Source: Jannaschia aquimarina
Lineage (GTDB): Bacteria; Pseudomonadota; Alphaproteobacteria; Rhodobacterales; Rhodobacteraceae
Assembly: GCF_000877395.1 (NCBI RefSeq)
Contig: NZ_JYFE01000006.1
Location: 1 to 41,048 of the forward strand
Reading direction: 5' to 3'
Length of the DNA stretch: 41,048 bases
How positions within the stretch are numbered: the stretch's first letter is position 1; each line of letters begins with the position of its first letter. Position numbers and translations under genes: made by a program. The notes under the pieces are model-generated. The model did not search any database. It was not told the DNA's origin and was given only the letters and a program-made list of their open reading frames with translations. Of this stretch, positions 34,680 through 41,013 are shown in pieces.

Positions 34680-35282
34680 ATGAAATCTCTCGCCTTTCCG
34701 GTGGTCTGCATGGCCGCTATCGTCGTGGCTTCGAACGTGGGGGTGCAGTTCCTGCTCGCCGACGGGTACTTGACATGGGGGGCGTTCTGCTACCCGCTCG
34801 CCTTTCTGGTCACCGACGTGACCAACCGGCTCTACGGGCCGGAGAAGGCGCGGAAGGTGGTGCTCTTCGGGTTCGCGACGGGGCTGGCCTGCTCTCTGGT
34901 CGGCACGCAGATCATGGGCGAGTTCGGGCCGCTGGTGACGTGGCGCATCGCGGTCGCTTCGGGGCTGGCGTTCCTGGTCGCGCAGCTCACGGATGTCGCT
35001 GTCTTCAGGGCCTTTTCAGAGCGGCCCTGGTGGAAGGCGCCGCTCACCTCGACGCTGGTGGGCTCCACCCTCGACACGGCGCTCTTCTTCACCATCGCCT
35101 TCGCGGGTTTCCTCGCGATTCCAGCGGCTTGGGGCGACGTCTCCTGGGCGCAGGAGGCGACGGCCGTGGGCCCGCTCTGGGTCGGGATGGCGCTGGCGGA
35201 CTGGGCGGTGAAGCTGTCGGTGGCGCTGGCGGCGCTGGTGCCGTTCCGCCTCATCACGCGACGGGCACAAGCTGTGGTGTGA
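34680..35282 (+). CDS. yhhQ: VUT/YhhQ-family queuosine-precursor transporter
   Basis: A 200-residue polytopic membrane protein with about six helices. YLTWGAFCYPLAFLVTDVTNRLYGPEKARKVV is the family signature (the DxxNRxYG motif), followed by the conserved LVAQLTDVAVF helix. YhhQ imports 7-cyano- or 7-aminomethyl-7-deazaguanine for tRNA queuosine modification. ATG 34680 is preferred over the in-frame ATG at 34632 because the longer start would overlap the hairpin and the first helix begins at SLAFPVVC. No queuosine synthesis gene is nearby. Confidence 0.88.
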   Translation: MKSLAFPVVCMAAIVVASNVGVQFLLADGYLTWGAFCYPLAFLVTDVTNRLYGPEKARKVVLFGFATGLACSLVGTQIMGEFGPLVTWRIAVASGLAFLVAQLTDVAVFRAFSERPWWKAPLTSTLVGSTLDTALFFTIAFAGFLAIPAAWGDVSWAQEATAVGPLWVGMALADWAVKLSVALAALVPFRLITRRAQAVV

Positions 35283-35337
35283 TTTGGGCTTGACGGATAC
35301 CGGATGTGTGCCAACCTCCCCCCTATCGGCAACCCAC

Positions 35338-35355
35338 AGAAAGGAGGTGATCCAG
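35338..35355 (+). promoter_or_regulatory. 18-nt perfect complement of the 16S rRNA 3' end (extended Shine-Dalgarno)
   Basis: AGAAAGGAGGTGATCCAG is the exact reverse complement of the conserved alphaproteobacterial 16S 3' tail CTGGATCACCTCCTTTCT. A normal Shine-Dalgarno uses 4-8 of these bases. The core GGAGG (35343-35347) stands 7 nt before a GTG at 35355. Whether it acts as an initiation signal or as a ribosome-binding decoy cannot be told from the sequence. Confidence 0.7.
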
Positions 35356-35411
35356 TGTCTAGAAAGGTATTGGAGAATGGCGTCGGGACAACTGCGGAGG
35401 TGCGTGCGTAG
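35355..35411 (+). CDS. GTG-started 18-residue peptide after the extended Shine-Dalgarno
   Basis: The frame reads MSRKVLENGVGTTAEVRA, then TAG. Spacing from GGAGG is 7 nt, ideal for initiation at GTG. Codons include AGA, GTA and TTG, rare in the surrounding high-GC genes, which argues either for stalling on purpose or for RNA-level rather than protein-level selection. No homologue is known to me. It is not certain that the peptide exists. Confidence 0.38.
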   Translation: MSRKVLENGVGTTAEVRA

Positions 35412-35479
35412 GGCAGCCCTTGCGCTCTCACAGACGTAGGTGAGGTCACTCTAACCGACCCCGCCTCCTGGACTTTCGG

Positions 35480-35515
35480 AAGGCCGCTTCTCGCCGAGGA
35501 GCGGCCTTCTTCTTG
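35480..35515 (+). terminator. Rho-independent terminator of the small transcription unit
   Basis: AAGGCCGCT (35480-35488), an 11-nt loop with an inner CTC/GAG pair, AGCGGCCTT (35500-35508), then CTTCTTG. A 9-bp perfect stem followed by a U-rich stretch is the best classical terminator in the window, and supports a transcribed unit just upstream. Confidence 0.75.
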
Positions 35516-35594
35516 CCGTCGCACCCGTGCCACAGGAATCCCGATTCGGCCGGACCGAAGGCGGAGCGTGCGGTGCGGTTTGGGCGGAAATCCG

Positions 35595-35639
35595 CTGTGC
35601 ACCCCCTGTGCACCCCCCGTGCACCCCCCGTCTGCACAG
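35595..35639. repeat. GTGCAC iteron-like array upstream of the BrnA-like gene
   Basis: The palindrome GTGCAC followed by a run of C occurs at 35597, 35608 and 35619, a period of exactly 11 bp, plus a fourth degenerate TGCACAG at 35633. CTGTGCA at the left edge and TGCACAG at the right edge are inverted copies. Regular one-turn spacing of palindromic units upstream of a ribbon-helix-helix gene fits an autoregulatory operator. It lies 78-120 nt before the ATG at 35717. Confidence 0.58.
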
Positions 35640-35656
35640 ATGGCAGACCGATTTCC

Positions 35657-35672
35657 TTAACCCTCCGGTAAC
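35657..35672 (+). promoter_or_regulatory. Near-match CtrA box
   Basis: TTAA, seven bases, GTAAC (35668-35672): one mismatch to TTAA-N7-TTAAC, 45 nt before the start of the BrnA-like gene, the same spacing as the canonical box of the glycosyltransferase gene (44 nt). Weak evidence alone. Confidence 0.3.
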
Positions 35673-35716
35673 CGTTCGGACGGAAGGTCGCCCCCCGACA
35701 CGCGATGGAGGGGTCG

Positions 35717-36133
35717 ATGGCGACGACGGATGTGAAGGGACGCAAGCGCGAATGGCTCAGCGAACTGATGACGCTGATGCGTCAGTTCGAATGGGACATG
35801 ATGTATCAGGTCACGACGCGCGGCCGCATCCCCGGGGAATGGACGACGATCTGGAAGGAGCGGTCCTGCAAACGCACGCGGGTGACGCTGCGTGTGGATG
35901 ACGACGTGCTGCGCTTCTTCAAGGTCATGGGAGCGGGCCACGGGCCGCGCATGAACGCCGTGCTGCGGGCTTTCATGCTGAGCAAGCTGTCGGGGATGAT
36001 CCAGGACGAGATCCTGCCCGAGACCTACCGGGAAGACTGGATGGGCAAACCCCGCCCCACCTACCGCTCCGACCTGGCCCAGGCCTGGCAATTGATGGGC
36101 AAGGACCCGGACAAGGAGATCAAGGGGTTGTGA
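35717..36133 (+). CDS. BrnA-like ribbon-helix-helix DNA-binding protein
   Basis: A 138-residue protein. The centre (about 54-95), CKRTRVTLRVDDDVLRFFKVMG followed by MNAVLRAFMLSKLSG, matches the BrnA antitoxin/CopG-type ribbon-helix-helix pattern (beta strand VTLRV, then helices). Residues 1-50 form an extra helical segment (REWLSELMTLMRQFEWDMMYQ). BrnA normally pairs with the toxin BrnT, but no BrnT-like gene lies next to it. It may be a solitary regulator. ATG 35717 has GGAGG 5 nt ahead; ATG 35705 is an alternative. The 11-bp GTGCAC array upstream is a plausible own operator. Confidence 0.72.
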   Translation: MATTDVKGRKREWLSELMTLMRQFEWDMMYQVTTRGRIPGEWTTIWKERSCKRTRVTLRVDDDVLRFFKVMGAGHGPRMNAVLRAFMLSKLSGMIQDEILPETYREDWMGKPRPTYRSDLAQAWQLMGKDPDKEIKGL

Positions 36134-36136
36134 GGG

Positions 36137-36247
36137 ATGCCGGGCACAGGCAGCGAGAGATGGATGGGCAAACGTCGCCCCAATGGCATGGCGGAACTCG
36201 CGAGCCTGGCCCACGAGGACGGGGAGGACCCGGACGAGGTGTTGTGA
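36137..36247 (+). pseudogene. Duplicated C-terminal remnant of the BrnA-like gene
   Basis: An intact 36-codon frame starting 3 nt after the previous stop. Its WMGKRRP, LA and EDPDEVL pattern matches the last third of the BrnA-like protein (DWMGKPRP, DLAQAWQ, GKDPDKEIKGL). The DNA also matches (TGGATGGGCAAAC identical in both). This is the trace of a partial tandem duplication that has lost the DNA-binding part. It could still be translated by coupling, so a small functional protein cannot be excluded. Confidence 0.55.
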
Positions 36248-36263
36248 GGCGGGTGGGCGGCAT

Positions 36264-37484
36264 TAAGCTAACCGTCTGTGGAGCAGGCGGAAGCCTATAG
36301 TCCCACTTCGCATAGCGAAAGCAGATCTAACCTCCTACTGGACTTCCCTTCACTTCCTACCGGGCGGAGTTCTTCGCTTCCAGAAGATAAGCGTTGAAAT
36401 ACTGTCTAGCCTGAGGCGTAAGCATAGTTCGAAATTTTTTATCATCATGGTAAAAGAGGCAATGCCTCATAATCGTAAAGGGCTTCATGTTCACATGTGC
36501 CTTGGTTAGACGTTCCTCAGCATAACGTTTAACAAGAGAGATTGACGTTCGAAGATAGTAGTTGAATTTCCCTCTTGTCGTTTCGGGCCGCATCTGCAGT
36601 ATCTCCTCGACGAAATCGTCCGCGGCGTCTGGCGGAAACTCATATCCTTCAAAAAAATGATTCGCTATCCGAAGAAATGAAAACGCATCCAAAATCGGAG
36701 CCGGCTTTCCCTTTTCTCCAGACTCCCCTGATCCTTCTTCCAACTTCGTTTCCGCATTCAGCCCTTCTGTTTCCGAGATGTCAACCTCGTAGTCCTCTGC
36801 GCGTTCTTCATATTCGCCTGTAAGGTCTCGAATGGCAGAGAACTCTCTATCTGCAATTTCAAAGAGGGCGGCTAACGCATTAACTCTTCTCTTCAAGTCA
36901 TTTGGAATAGACTTCTTATACTTTAGCTTATGGTCAAGAACACTCCACGCGTCTTGAATAAGAGTACGTATCTGAACTTCGAACCGCAATCCCTTATATC
37001 GATAATATTCTGGAAACTTCGCCCGCTCCTCAGAAATACATAGATCCATGTGTAGACCTTTATACCCAAAACGGCCTTCGTCTGCGACAAGCTCAGCGGT
37101 CTTATCAGTTGTTTCCAAGACAAAGAAATTCTGATCTATTAAATTCTGGACCTTCGCAATATCTTCTTCATATTGGCATGTAATTCTTAGGCCGAGAATG
37201 TCGCTTACGTGATTCTTTATTGAATAGCCCTTCTTCTCTTTTTCCAATTTACCCCGATAGTTTCTTATGAACTTCCCAACACATTCGTCTCGCACCTTTA
37301 GCCTATATTCGATTTTCTCGATACCCAGTCGACTATCAGAGAGGGCGAGAGATTCTAGAAGTGAGTGCATTGATCGCAGTGCGTCGTAGTGATACTGATA
37401 ATTTTCGTCATAGAATTTTTTAAACTCTTCCAGTTCATGCGAAAAGTCTAATGAAGCCAAAGTCTCCTCCTTCATTGTAAGCTA
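36264..37484. repeat. 7-bp direct repeat flanking the A+T-rich RelA/SpoT gene
   Basis: TAAGCTA occurs at 36264-36270 and again at 37478-37484, just outside the two ends of the composition break. The first copy follows the BrnA-type remnant, the second lies between the start of the RelA/SpoT gene and the pncB stop. It could be a target-site duplication or attachment-site remnant, but seven bases may match by chance. No transposase or integrase is present. Confidence 0.3.
36357..37475 (-). CDS. RelA/SpoT-domain nucleotide pyrophosphotransferase, foreign composition
   Basis: A 372-residue protein with one RelA/SpoT synthetase domain in the first half: RLKVRDECVGKF, D92 in SDILGLRI (metal-binding Asp), FGYKGLH (136-142; Tyr stacks on guanine), E166 in FEVQIRT and the AWSVLDHKLKYK helix. 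These catalytic positions look intact. No HD hydrolase, TGS or ACT domain is present, so it is not the housekeeping Rel. A second half of about 190 residues (DAFSFLRIANHFFEG, KFNYYLRTSISLVKRYAEERL) is unknown. Such stand-alone enzymes make (p)ppGpp or (p)ppApp, or modify tRNA ends as toxSAS toxins, several acting in phage defence. It is visibly A+T-rich against its neighbours. No antitoxin gene is recognised. Confidence 0.8.
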   Translation of the reverse strand: MKEETLASLDFSHELEEFKKFYDENYQYHYDALRSMHSLLESLALSDSRLGIEKIEYRLKVRDECVGKFIRNYRGKLEKEKKGYSIKNHVSDILGLRITCQYEEDIAKVQNLIDQNFFVLETTDKTAELVADEGRFGYKGLHMDLCISEERAKFPEYYRYKGLRFEVQIRTLIQDAWSVLDHKLKYKKSIPNDLKRRVNALAALFEIADREFSAIRDLTGEYEERAEDYEVDISETEGLNAETKLEEGSGESGEKGKPAPILDAFSFLRIANHFFEGYEFPPDAADDFVEEILQMRPETTRGKFNYYLRTSISLVKRYAEERLTKAHVNMKPFTIMRHCLFYHDDKKFRTMLTPQARQYFNAYLLEAKNSAR

Positions 37485-37487
37485 CTC

Positions 37488-38780
37488 TTAAACCACCACC
37501 TCTTCCGCCACCTGCTCCCCCACCCCGAAGACCCGCTTGTAGCGCTCCACTTCCGCCTCCGGTCCCATCGCCTTGCGGGGGTTATCGCTCAGCTTCACGG
37601 TCGGCCGCCCGTCCGCCGCCACTGCCTTGCAGACCAGCGAGAACGGGGCGAGGCGGTCTTCGGGGACGAGGCCCCGGAAGTCGTTCGTCAGGAGCGTCCC
37701 CCAGCCGAAGGACACGCGTACGCGGCCCTGGAAGCGGGCGTGGAGGTGCTCGATCTTCTCGACGTCGAGCCCGTCGGAGAAGATGACGAGCTTCCCGGTC
37801 GGGTCCTCCCCCCGCTCCCGCCACCAGCGGATGGCGGTCTCGGCCCCCTCCTCCGGGTCGCCGGAATCCACCCGGATCCCCGTCCACCCCGCCAGCCAGT
37901 CGGGCGCGCGATCGAGGAACCCCTTCGTCCCGTACGTGTCGGGCAGGATGATGCGCAGGTTGCCCGAATGCTCCTCGTGCCAATCGGCGAGCACGTCGTA
38001 GGGGGCGGCGGCCAGCGCCTCGTCGCTGCGGGCGAGCGCGGAATAGACCATGGGCAGTTCGTGGGCGTTGGTGCCGATGGCCTCCAGGTCGCGGTTCTTG
38101 GCGATCAGGCAGTTGGACGTGCCCGTGAAGCTGTCGCCCAGCCCCTCGCGCATGGCCTGCACGCACCAGTCCTGCCACAGGAAGGAATGCCGCCGGCGGG
38201 TGCCGAAATCCGCGATGCGCAGGTCGGAGAGGTCGCGCAGGCGCTGGATCTTCTCCCAGACGCGGGTCATGGCGCGGGCGTAGAGGACCTGAAGCTCGAA
38301 CCGCGCGAGATCGTGGAGCACGGCGCGGGAGCGGAGTTCCATGATGATGGCGAGCGCCGGGATCTCCCAGAGCATGACCTGGGGCCAGGGGCCCTCGAAG
38401 GTGAGCTCGTATTGGTCGCCCACCCGCTCCAGGTGATAGGGCGGCAGGCGGAGCTGCTCGAACCAGTCCATGAAGGCGGGCGTGAACATCTGGCGCTTGC
38501 CGTAGAAGGTGTTGCCGCGCATCCAGGTGGATTCGCCCCGGGTCAGCGACAGGGTGCGGACATGGTCGAGCTGCTCGCGCAGTTCGCCCTCGTCGATCAG
38601 GTCGGCGAGGGGGACGCGGGTGGTGCGGTTGATCAGGCTGAAGGTGACGTCGGTGTCGGGGCGGTTGCGGAAGACCGACTGGCACATCAGCAGCTTGTAG
38701 AAATCGGTGTCGATCAGCGAGCGGACGATCGGGTCGATCTTCCACTTGTGGTTCCAGACGCGGGTGGCGATGTCGGTCAT
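37488..38780 (-). CDS. pncB: Nicotinate phosphoribosyltransferase
   Basis: A 430-residue PncB making nicotinate mononucleotide in NAD salvage. Seen are the [12 protein letters not shown] start, [13 protein letters not shown] (the phospho-histidine region), [58 protein letters not shown] and [12 protein letters not shown], the phosphoribose-binding end. ATG 38780 has GGAGG 7 nt ahead; the in-frame ATG at 38810 was rejected for lack of it. Its stop is 12 nt before the start of the RelA/SpoT gene, so the latter reads through from pncB or from its own hidden promoter. Confidence 0.95.
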   Translation of the reverse strand: MTDIATRVWNHKWKIDPIVRSLIDTDFYKLLMCQSVFRNRPDTDVTFSLINRTTRVPLADLIDEGELREQLDHVRTLSLTRGESTWMRGNTFYGKRQMFTPAFMDWFEQLRLPPYHLERVGDQYELTFEGPWPQVMLWEIPALAIIMELRSRAVLHDLARFELQVLYARAMTRVWEKIQRLRDLSDLRIADFGTRRRHSFLWQDWCVQAMREGLGDSFTGTSNCLIAKNRDLEAIGTNAHELPMVYSALARSDEALAAAPYDVLADWHEEHSGNLRIILPDTYGTKGFLDRAPDWLAGWTGIRVDSGDPEEGAETAIRWWRERGEDPTGKLVIFSDGLDVEKIEHLHARFQGRVRVSFGWGTLLTNDFRGLVPEDRLAPFSLVCKAVAADGRPTVKLSDNPRKAMGPEAEVERYKRVFGVGEQVAEEVVV

Positions 38781-38834
38781 GGGCGTCCTCCGTCGCGGGA
38801 GGATGCGCATGGGGTGCCGGGCCTGTCCAGACGC

Positions 38835-39227
38835 TCAGGCGGCGGTGTTCCAGTGCAGGCGCCAGTGGTGGCCGTCCCGAAGGTAGTGGATGTCGATGTC
38901 GTTCCAGTCCTCGGCGAGGGTATGCCCCTCGGGCGGCGGCGGCGGCGTCAGGCCGAAGATGCGGGTGAATTCGGGAATGTAGGCGCGGGTCGTGTCGCCC
39001 CAGGGTCCGAACGGGGGATCGGCGGGGCGCTCATCGGGGTCGTATTCGAAGAGGCAGGACGTGTCGTGCAGGAAAGTGGCGAGGTCCGGGACATCGTCCT
39101 GGCTGGCCACGGCGCAGGCGAAGGTGGCCTCGCCGCTGCCGAAATAGATCATCCGCCAGCGGATCGGCTGGTCGCTGCGGCCGTGCTCCCAATAGGGGCT
39201 GCCCCATTTGAGATCGGGGCCGGTCAT
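38835..39227 (-). CDS. Hypothetical small soluble protein
   Basis: A 130-residue protein of unknown function, with no signal peptide or helix-turn-helix. Aromatic- and Pro-rich (WRMIYFGSGEATFACA, FLHDTSCLFEYDPDERP, LTPPPPPEGHTL, WHRLHW-like ending). I do not recognise a family. The start overlaps the stop of the YkgJ-type gene as ATGA, so the two are co-translated. It ends 54 nt before pncB on the same strand. Confidence 0.68.
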   Translation of the reverse strand: MTGPDLKWGSPYWEHGRSDQPIRWRMIYFGSGEATFACAVASQDDVPDLATFLHDTSCLFEYDPDERPADPPFGPWGDTTRAYIPEFTRIFGLTPPPPPEGHTLAEDWNDIDIHYLRDGHHWRLHWNTAA

Positions 39228-39943
39228 CTCGAGGCCGCGCGGGCAAGCCGGCGCCGTTCGGCGTCGAGCGCCTTGGGCACGTGCCGCGCGGCGGCGAGCG
39301 CGTCCTCGTCACGGGCGGCGGCGGTGGCACGCAGCGAATAGGTCGGTGCCCCGCCCCCCAACGCGGCCCGGACGAGGGCGTGGGCCGTCAGATAGGCGAG
39401 TTGCGCGGGGTGGGTCAAAGGGCCGGGCGCAGCGCGGCCTTGCGCGATCTCTTGGCAGGCGGACGCGTCGGGGGACACATAGCTGCGGCAGATCATCGGG
39501 CGCGCCTCGTAGGCGCGACAGGTGCGGGTTTCGGGGTCGAGCGCCGGACAGGCCTTCGGGTGCCACGCATCGCCGTCCGGGCCGGAGCGGTCGGCCAGCG
39601 CCTCGTGCAGCGCGCGCGCCTCGTGAGCGGTGATCGTGCCGCCGTCTGCGCCCGTCAGGATACAGCAGAACGCGCAGCCCGAAGCACAGGCGAGGCCCGG
39701 CGGCATGGGGATCTGCGCGAGCATGGTGCGCCCGATGGCCAGCGCCGCGAGGCCGCGCGACAGATCGCGGGTCAGATCGGCGACGGGCCGGTCGGGCTGC
39801 GCGTCCAGCCAGGCCAGAAGGCCCGCCCGCGCCCGCTGCGTCGTCTCGGCCGGACTGCCCGGCAGGCGCGCGGCGGCCAGCGCGGCACGCAGGGCAGCGC
39901 GGTCGGCAACGGGCTTGCGGGCGGATCGTGTCGTCTTTCCCAT
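39224..39943 (-). CDS. YkgJ-type cysteine-cluster protein
   Basis: A 239-residue protein with the CxxxCxxCC arrangement ACASGCAFCC (near residue 85), then CPALDPETRTCRAYEARPMICRSYVSPDASAC, the pattern of YkgJ family proteins, which bind zinc or an iron-sulfur cluster. The N-terminal third is Ala-rich helix. Function unknown. First gene of a two-gene overlapping pair. The 185-nt gap upstream (39944-40128) holds no strong promoter or structure that I can name. Confidence 0.82.
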   Translation of the reverse strand: MGKTTRSARKPVADRAALRAALAAARLPGSPAETTQRARAGLLAWLDAQPDRPVADLTRDLSRGLAALAIGRTMLAQIPMPPGLACASGCAFCCILTGADGGTITAHEARALHEALADRSGPDGDAWHPKACPALDPETRTCRAYEARPMICRSYVSPDASACQEIAQGRAAPGPLTHPAQLAYLTAHALVRAALGGGAPTYSLRATAAARDEDALAAARHVPKALDAERRRLARAASR

Positions 39944-40128
39944 GGGCCACCGGTAGCCTTTGGGGCCGGCAAGGGAAAGCGGACCGATGATCCCCTATCT
40001 CGCGGTTCGGCCTTGGGACGGGGCAGTCCGCGGTACGCACAAGCCCCGATCCCGGGCGCCGCCCCGGATCGCGACGATAAGCCGGATCTCGCCCGATTTT
40101 CGCCAGATCCGCACGCTATCCCGCGCGC

Positions 40129-41013
40129 ATGGAACTGCTCGATTACAGATATCACATCGTGCGTCCCGCTCAGGGTGGCGCGCCGGTCGCCTTCTTCCGC
40201 TCGCAAGCGACATGGGAGGCCGCCAAGGAGGCGCCGCCCGGCGCGCGGGCCTTGCTGGCCGGGGCCGGCTTTGTGAAACCACCACCGGGCGGCAAGGTGC
40301 CAGAAGGCTGGTGGCCCGCCGAACGGCAGGCCTATTTCGACATGATGACCGGCATGCAGGCCGCGCTGGAGAAGATCGAGTTGCCGCCCCCCGGCCTGGA
40401 CGGCTTTCGGCTGGAGCAGTTTTTGGCTCAGTTCCGCCAGTCCATCCCGGAGAAGATCACCAAGCTGGACGTGAATGCAGGCAAGGTGCCCGGCAAGGGC
40501 GAACGCCTGAAATGGGGTGTCGGCATGGTTGCCGTCTGCGGCGCCTTGGGTATCGCCATCTTCATGGGTGGCCCGGCCATGCTGACCAAGGTGGTGTCGA
40601 TGGAGCCGATGAACCTTGCGGGGACGAATCCGGCGGATCGGGACGGCATCCGCGTGCCGGTCGAAGAGATCGAGAGCATCGCCGCGCGGACCGATCTGAC
40701 GGCCGAAGAGAAGCGGGCCATGCTTCAGGAGGTGATGCGGCGCTCTGCGGCAGAACGGGCCGGGACTGCCCCCGCGCCCCGCACACAAAGCGGCGCGGTC
40801 GTGCGTGGCAGCGGCGACAGCAATGGCGGCTTCGTCAATGCGGGCGACAATGGCGGCTTCGTCGGCTCCGGCAGCGACAGCGGCGGCTTCGTCAATGCGG
40901 GCGACGGCGGCGGATTCGTTTCGACCGGACAGCGTCCGCAGATCGAGGTCGAAGGCCGGGTCCAGGGCTCTTCGGACATGCGCGCGGCGCTGGAGCGGCT
41001 GCGCAACCGCTAA
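40129..41013 (+). CDS. Single-pass membrane protein with GGFV repeats
   Basis: A 294-residue protein. Residues 1-120 form a soluble N-terminal domain (YHIVRPAQGGAPVAFFRS, FVKPPPGGKVPEGWWPAERQAYF) with no recognised motif. A transmembrane helix lies at about 129-152 (GVGMVAVCGALGIAIFMGG). Beyond it comes a charged helix (TDLTAEEKRAMLQEVMRRSA) and a Gly-rich tail with GGFV at 233, 242, 252 and 261. The final SDMRAALERLRNR is a short amphipathic helix. I cannot name a function. No ribosome-binding site is obvious. Confidence 0.7.
   Translation: MELLDYRYHIVRPAQGGAPVAFFRSQATWEAAKEAPPGARALLAGAGFVKPPPGGKVPEGWWPAERQAYFDMMTGMQAALEKIELPPPGLDGFRLEQFLAQFRQSIPEKITKLDVNAGKVPGKGERLKWGVGMVAVCGALGIAIFMGGPAMLTKVVSMEPMNLAGTNPADRDGIRVPVEEIESIAARTDLTAEEKRAMLQEVMRRSAAERAGTAPAPRTQSGAVVRGSGDSNGGFVNAGDNGGFVGSGSDSGGFVNAGDGGGFVSTGQRPQIEVEGRVQGSSDMRAALERLRNR
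40825..40905 (+). repeat. 24-bp direct repeats inside the GGFV protein gene
   Basis: A 24-nt stretch encoding GGFVNAGD occurs at 40825-40848 and 40882-40905, a period of 57 nt (19 codons), with two more diverged GGFV units between and after. The repeated unit has probably expanded by slippage or recombination and may vary in copy number between strains. Confidence 0.7.

Larger units (their letters stand above)
35290..35515 (+). ncRNA. Candidate small RNA or leader-peptide transcription unit
   Basis: The 434-nt gap from 35283 to 35716 is not empty. TTGACG (35290-35295) is a good -35, though no strong -10 follows (CAACCT at 35312-35317 is the best). A 200-nt transcript would contain an 18-nt complement to the 16S 3' end (35338-35355), an 18-codon frame (35355-35411), two small stems (GGG/CCC at 35411-35419 and CTCAC/GTGAG at 35427-35444), a CCTCCT (35464-35469) able to mask the AGGAGG of the ribosome-binding site, and a classic terminator (35480-35515). 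I do not recognise an Rfam family. Confidence 0.5.

Noticed and set aside
34617-34680. A preQ1 riboswitch in front of the YhhQ-type transporter
   Set aside because: Only a plain 7-bp GC hairpin is present, without the conserved A-rich tail or the pseudoknot sequence of known preQ1 classes.
36134-36360. A BrnT toxin gene next to the BrnA-like gene
   Set aside because: Only the duplicated C-terminal scrap and about 110 nt of unassigned A+T-richer sequence are here. No frame of 80-100 codons with BrnT features exists on either strand.
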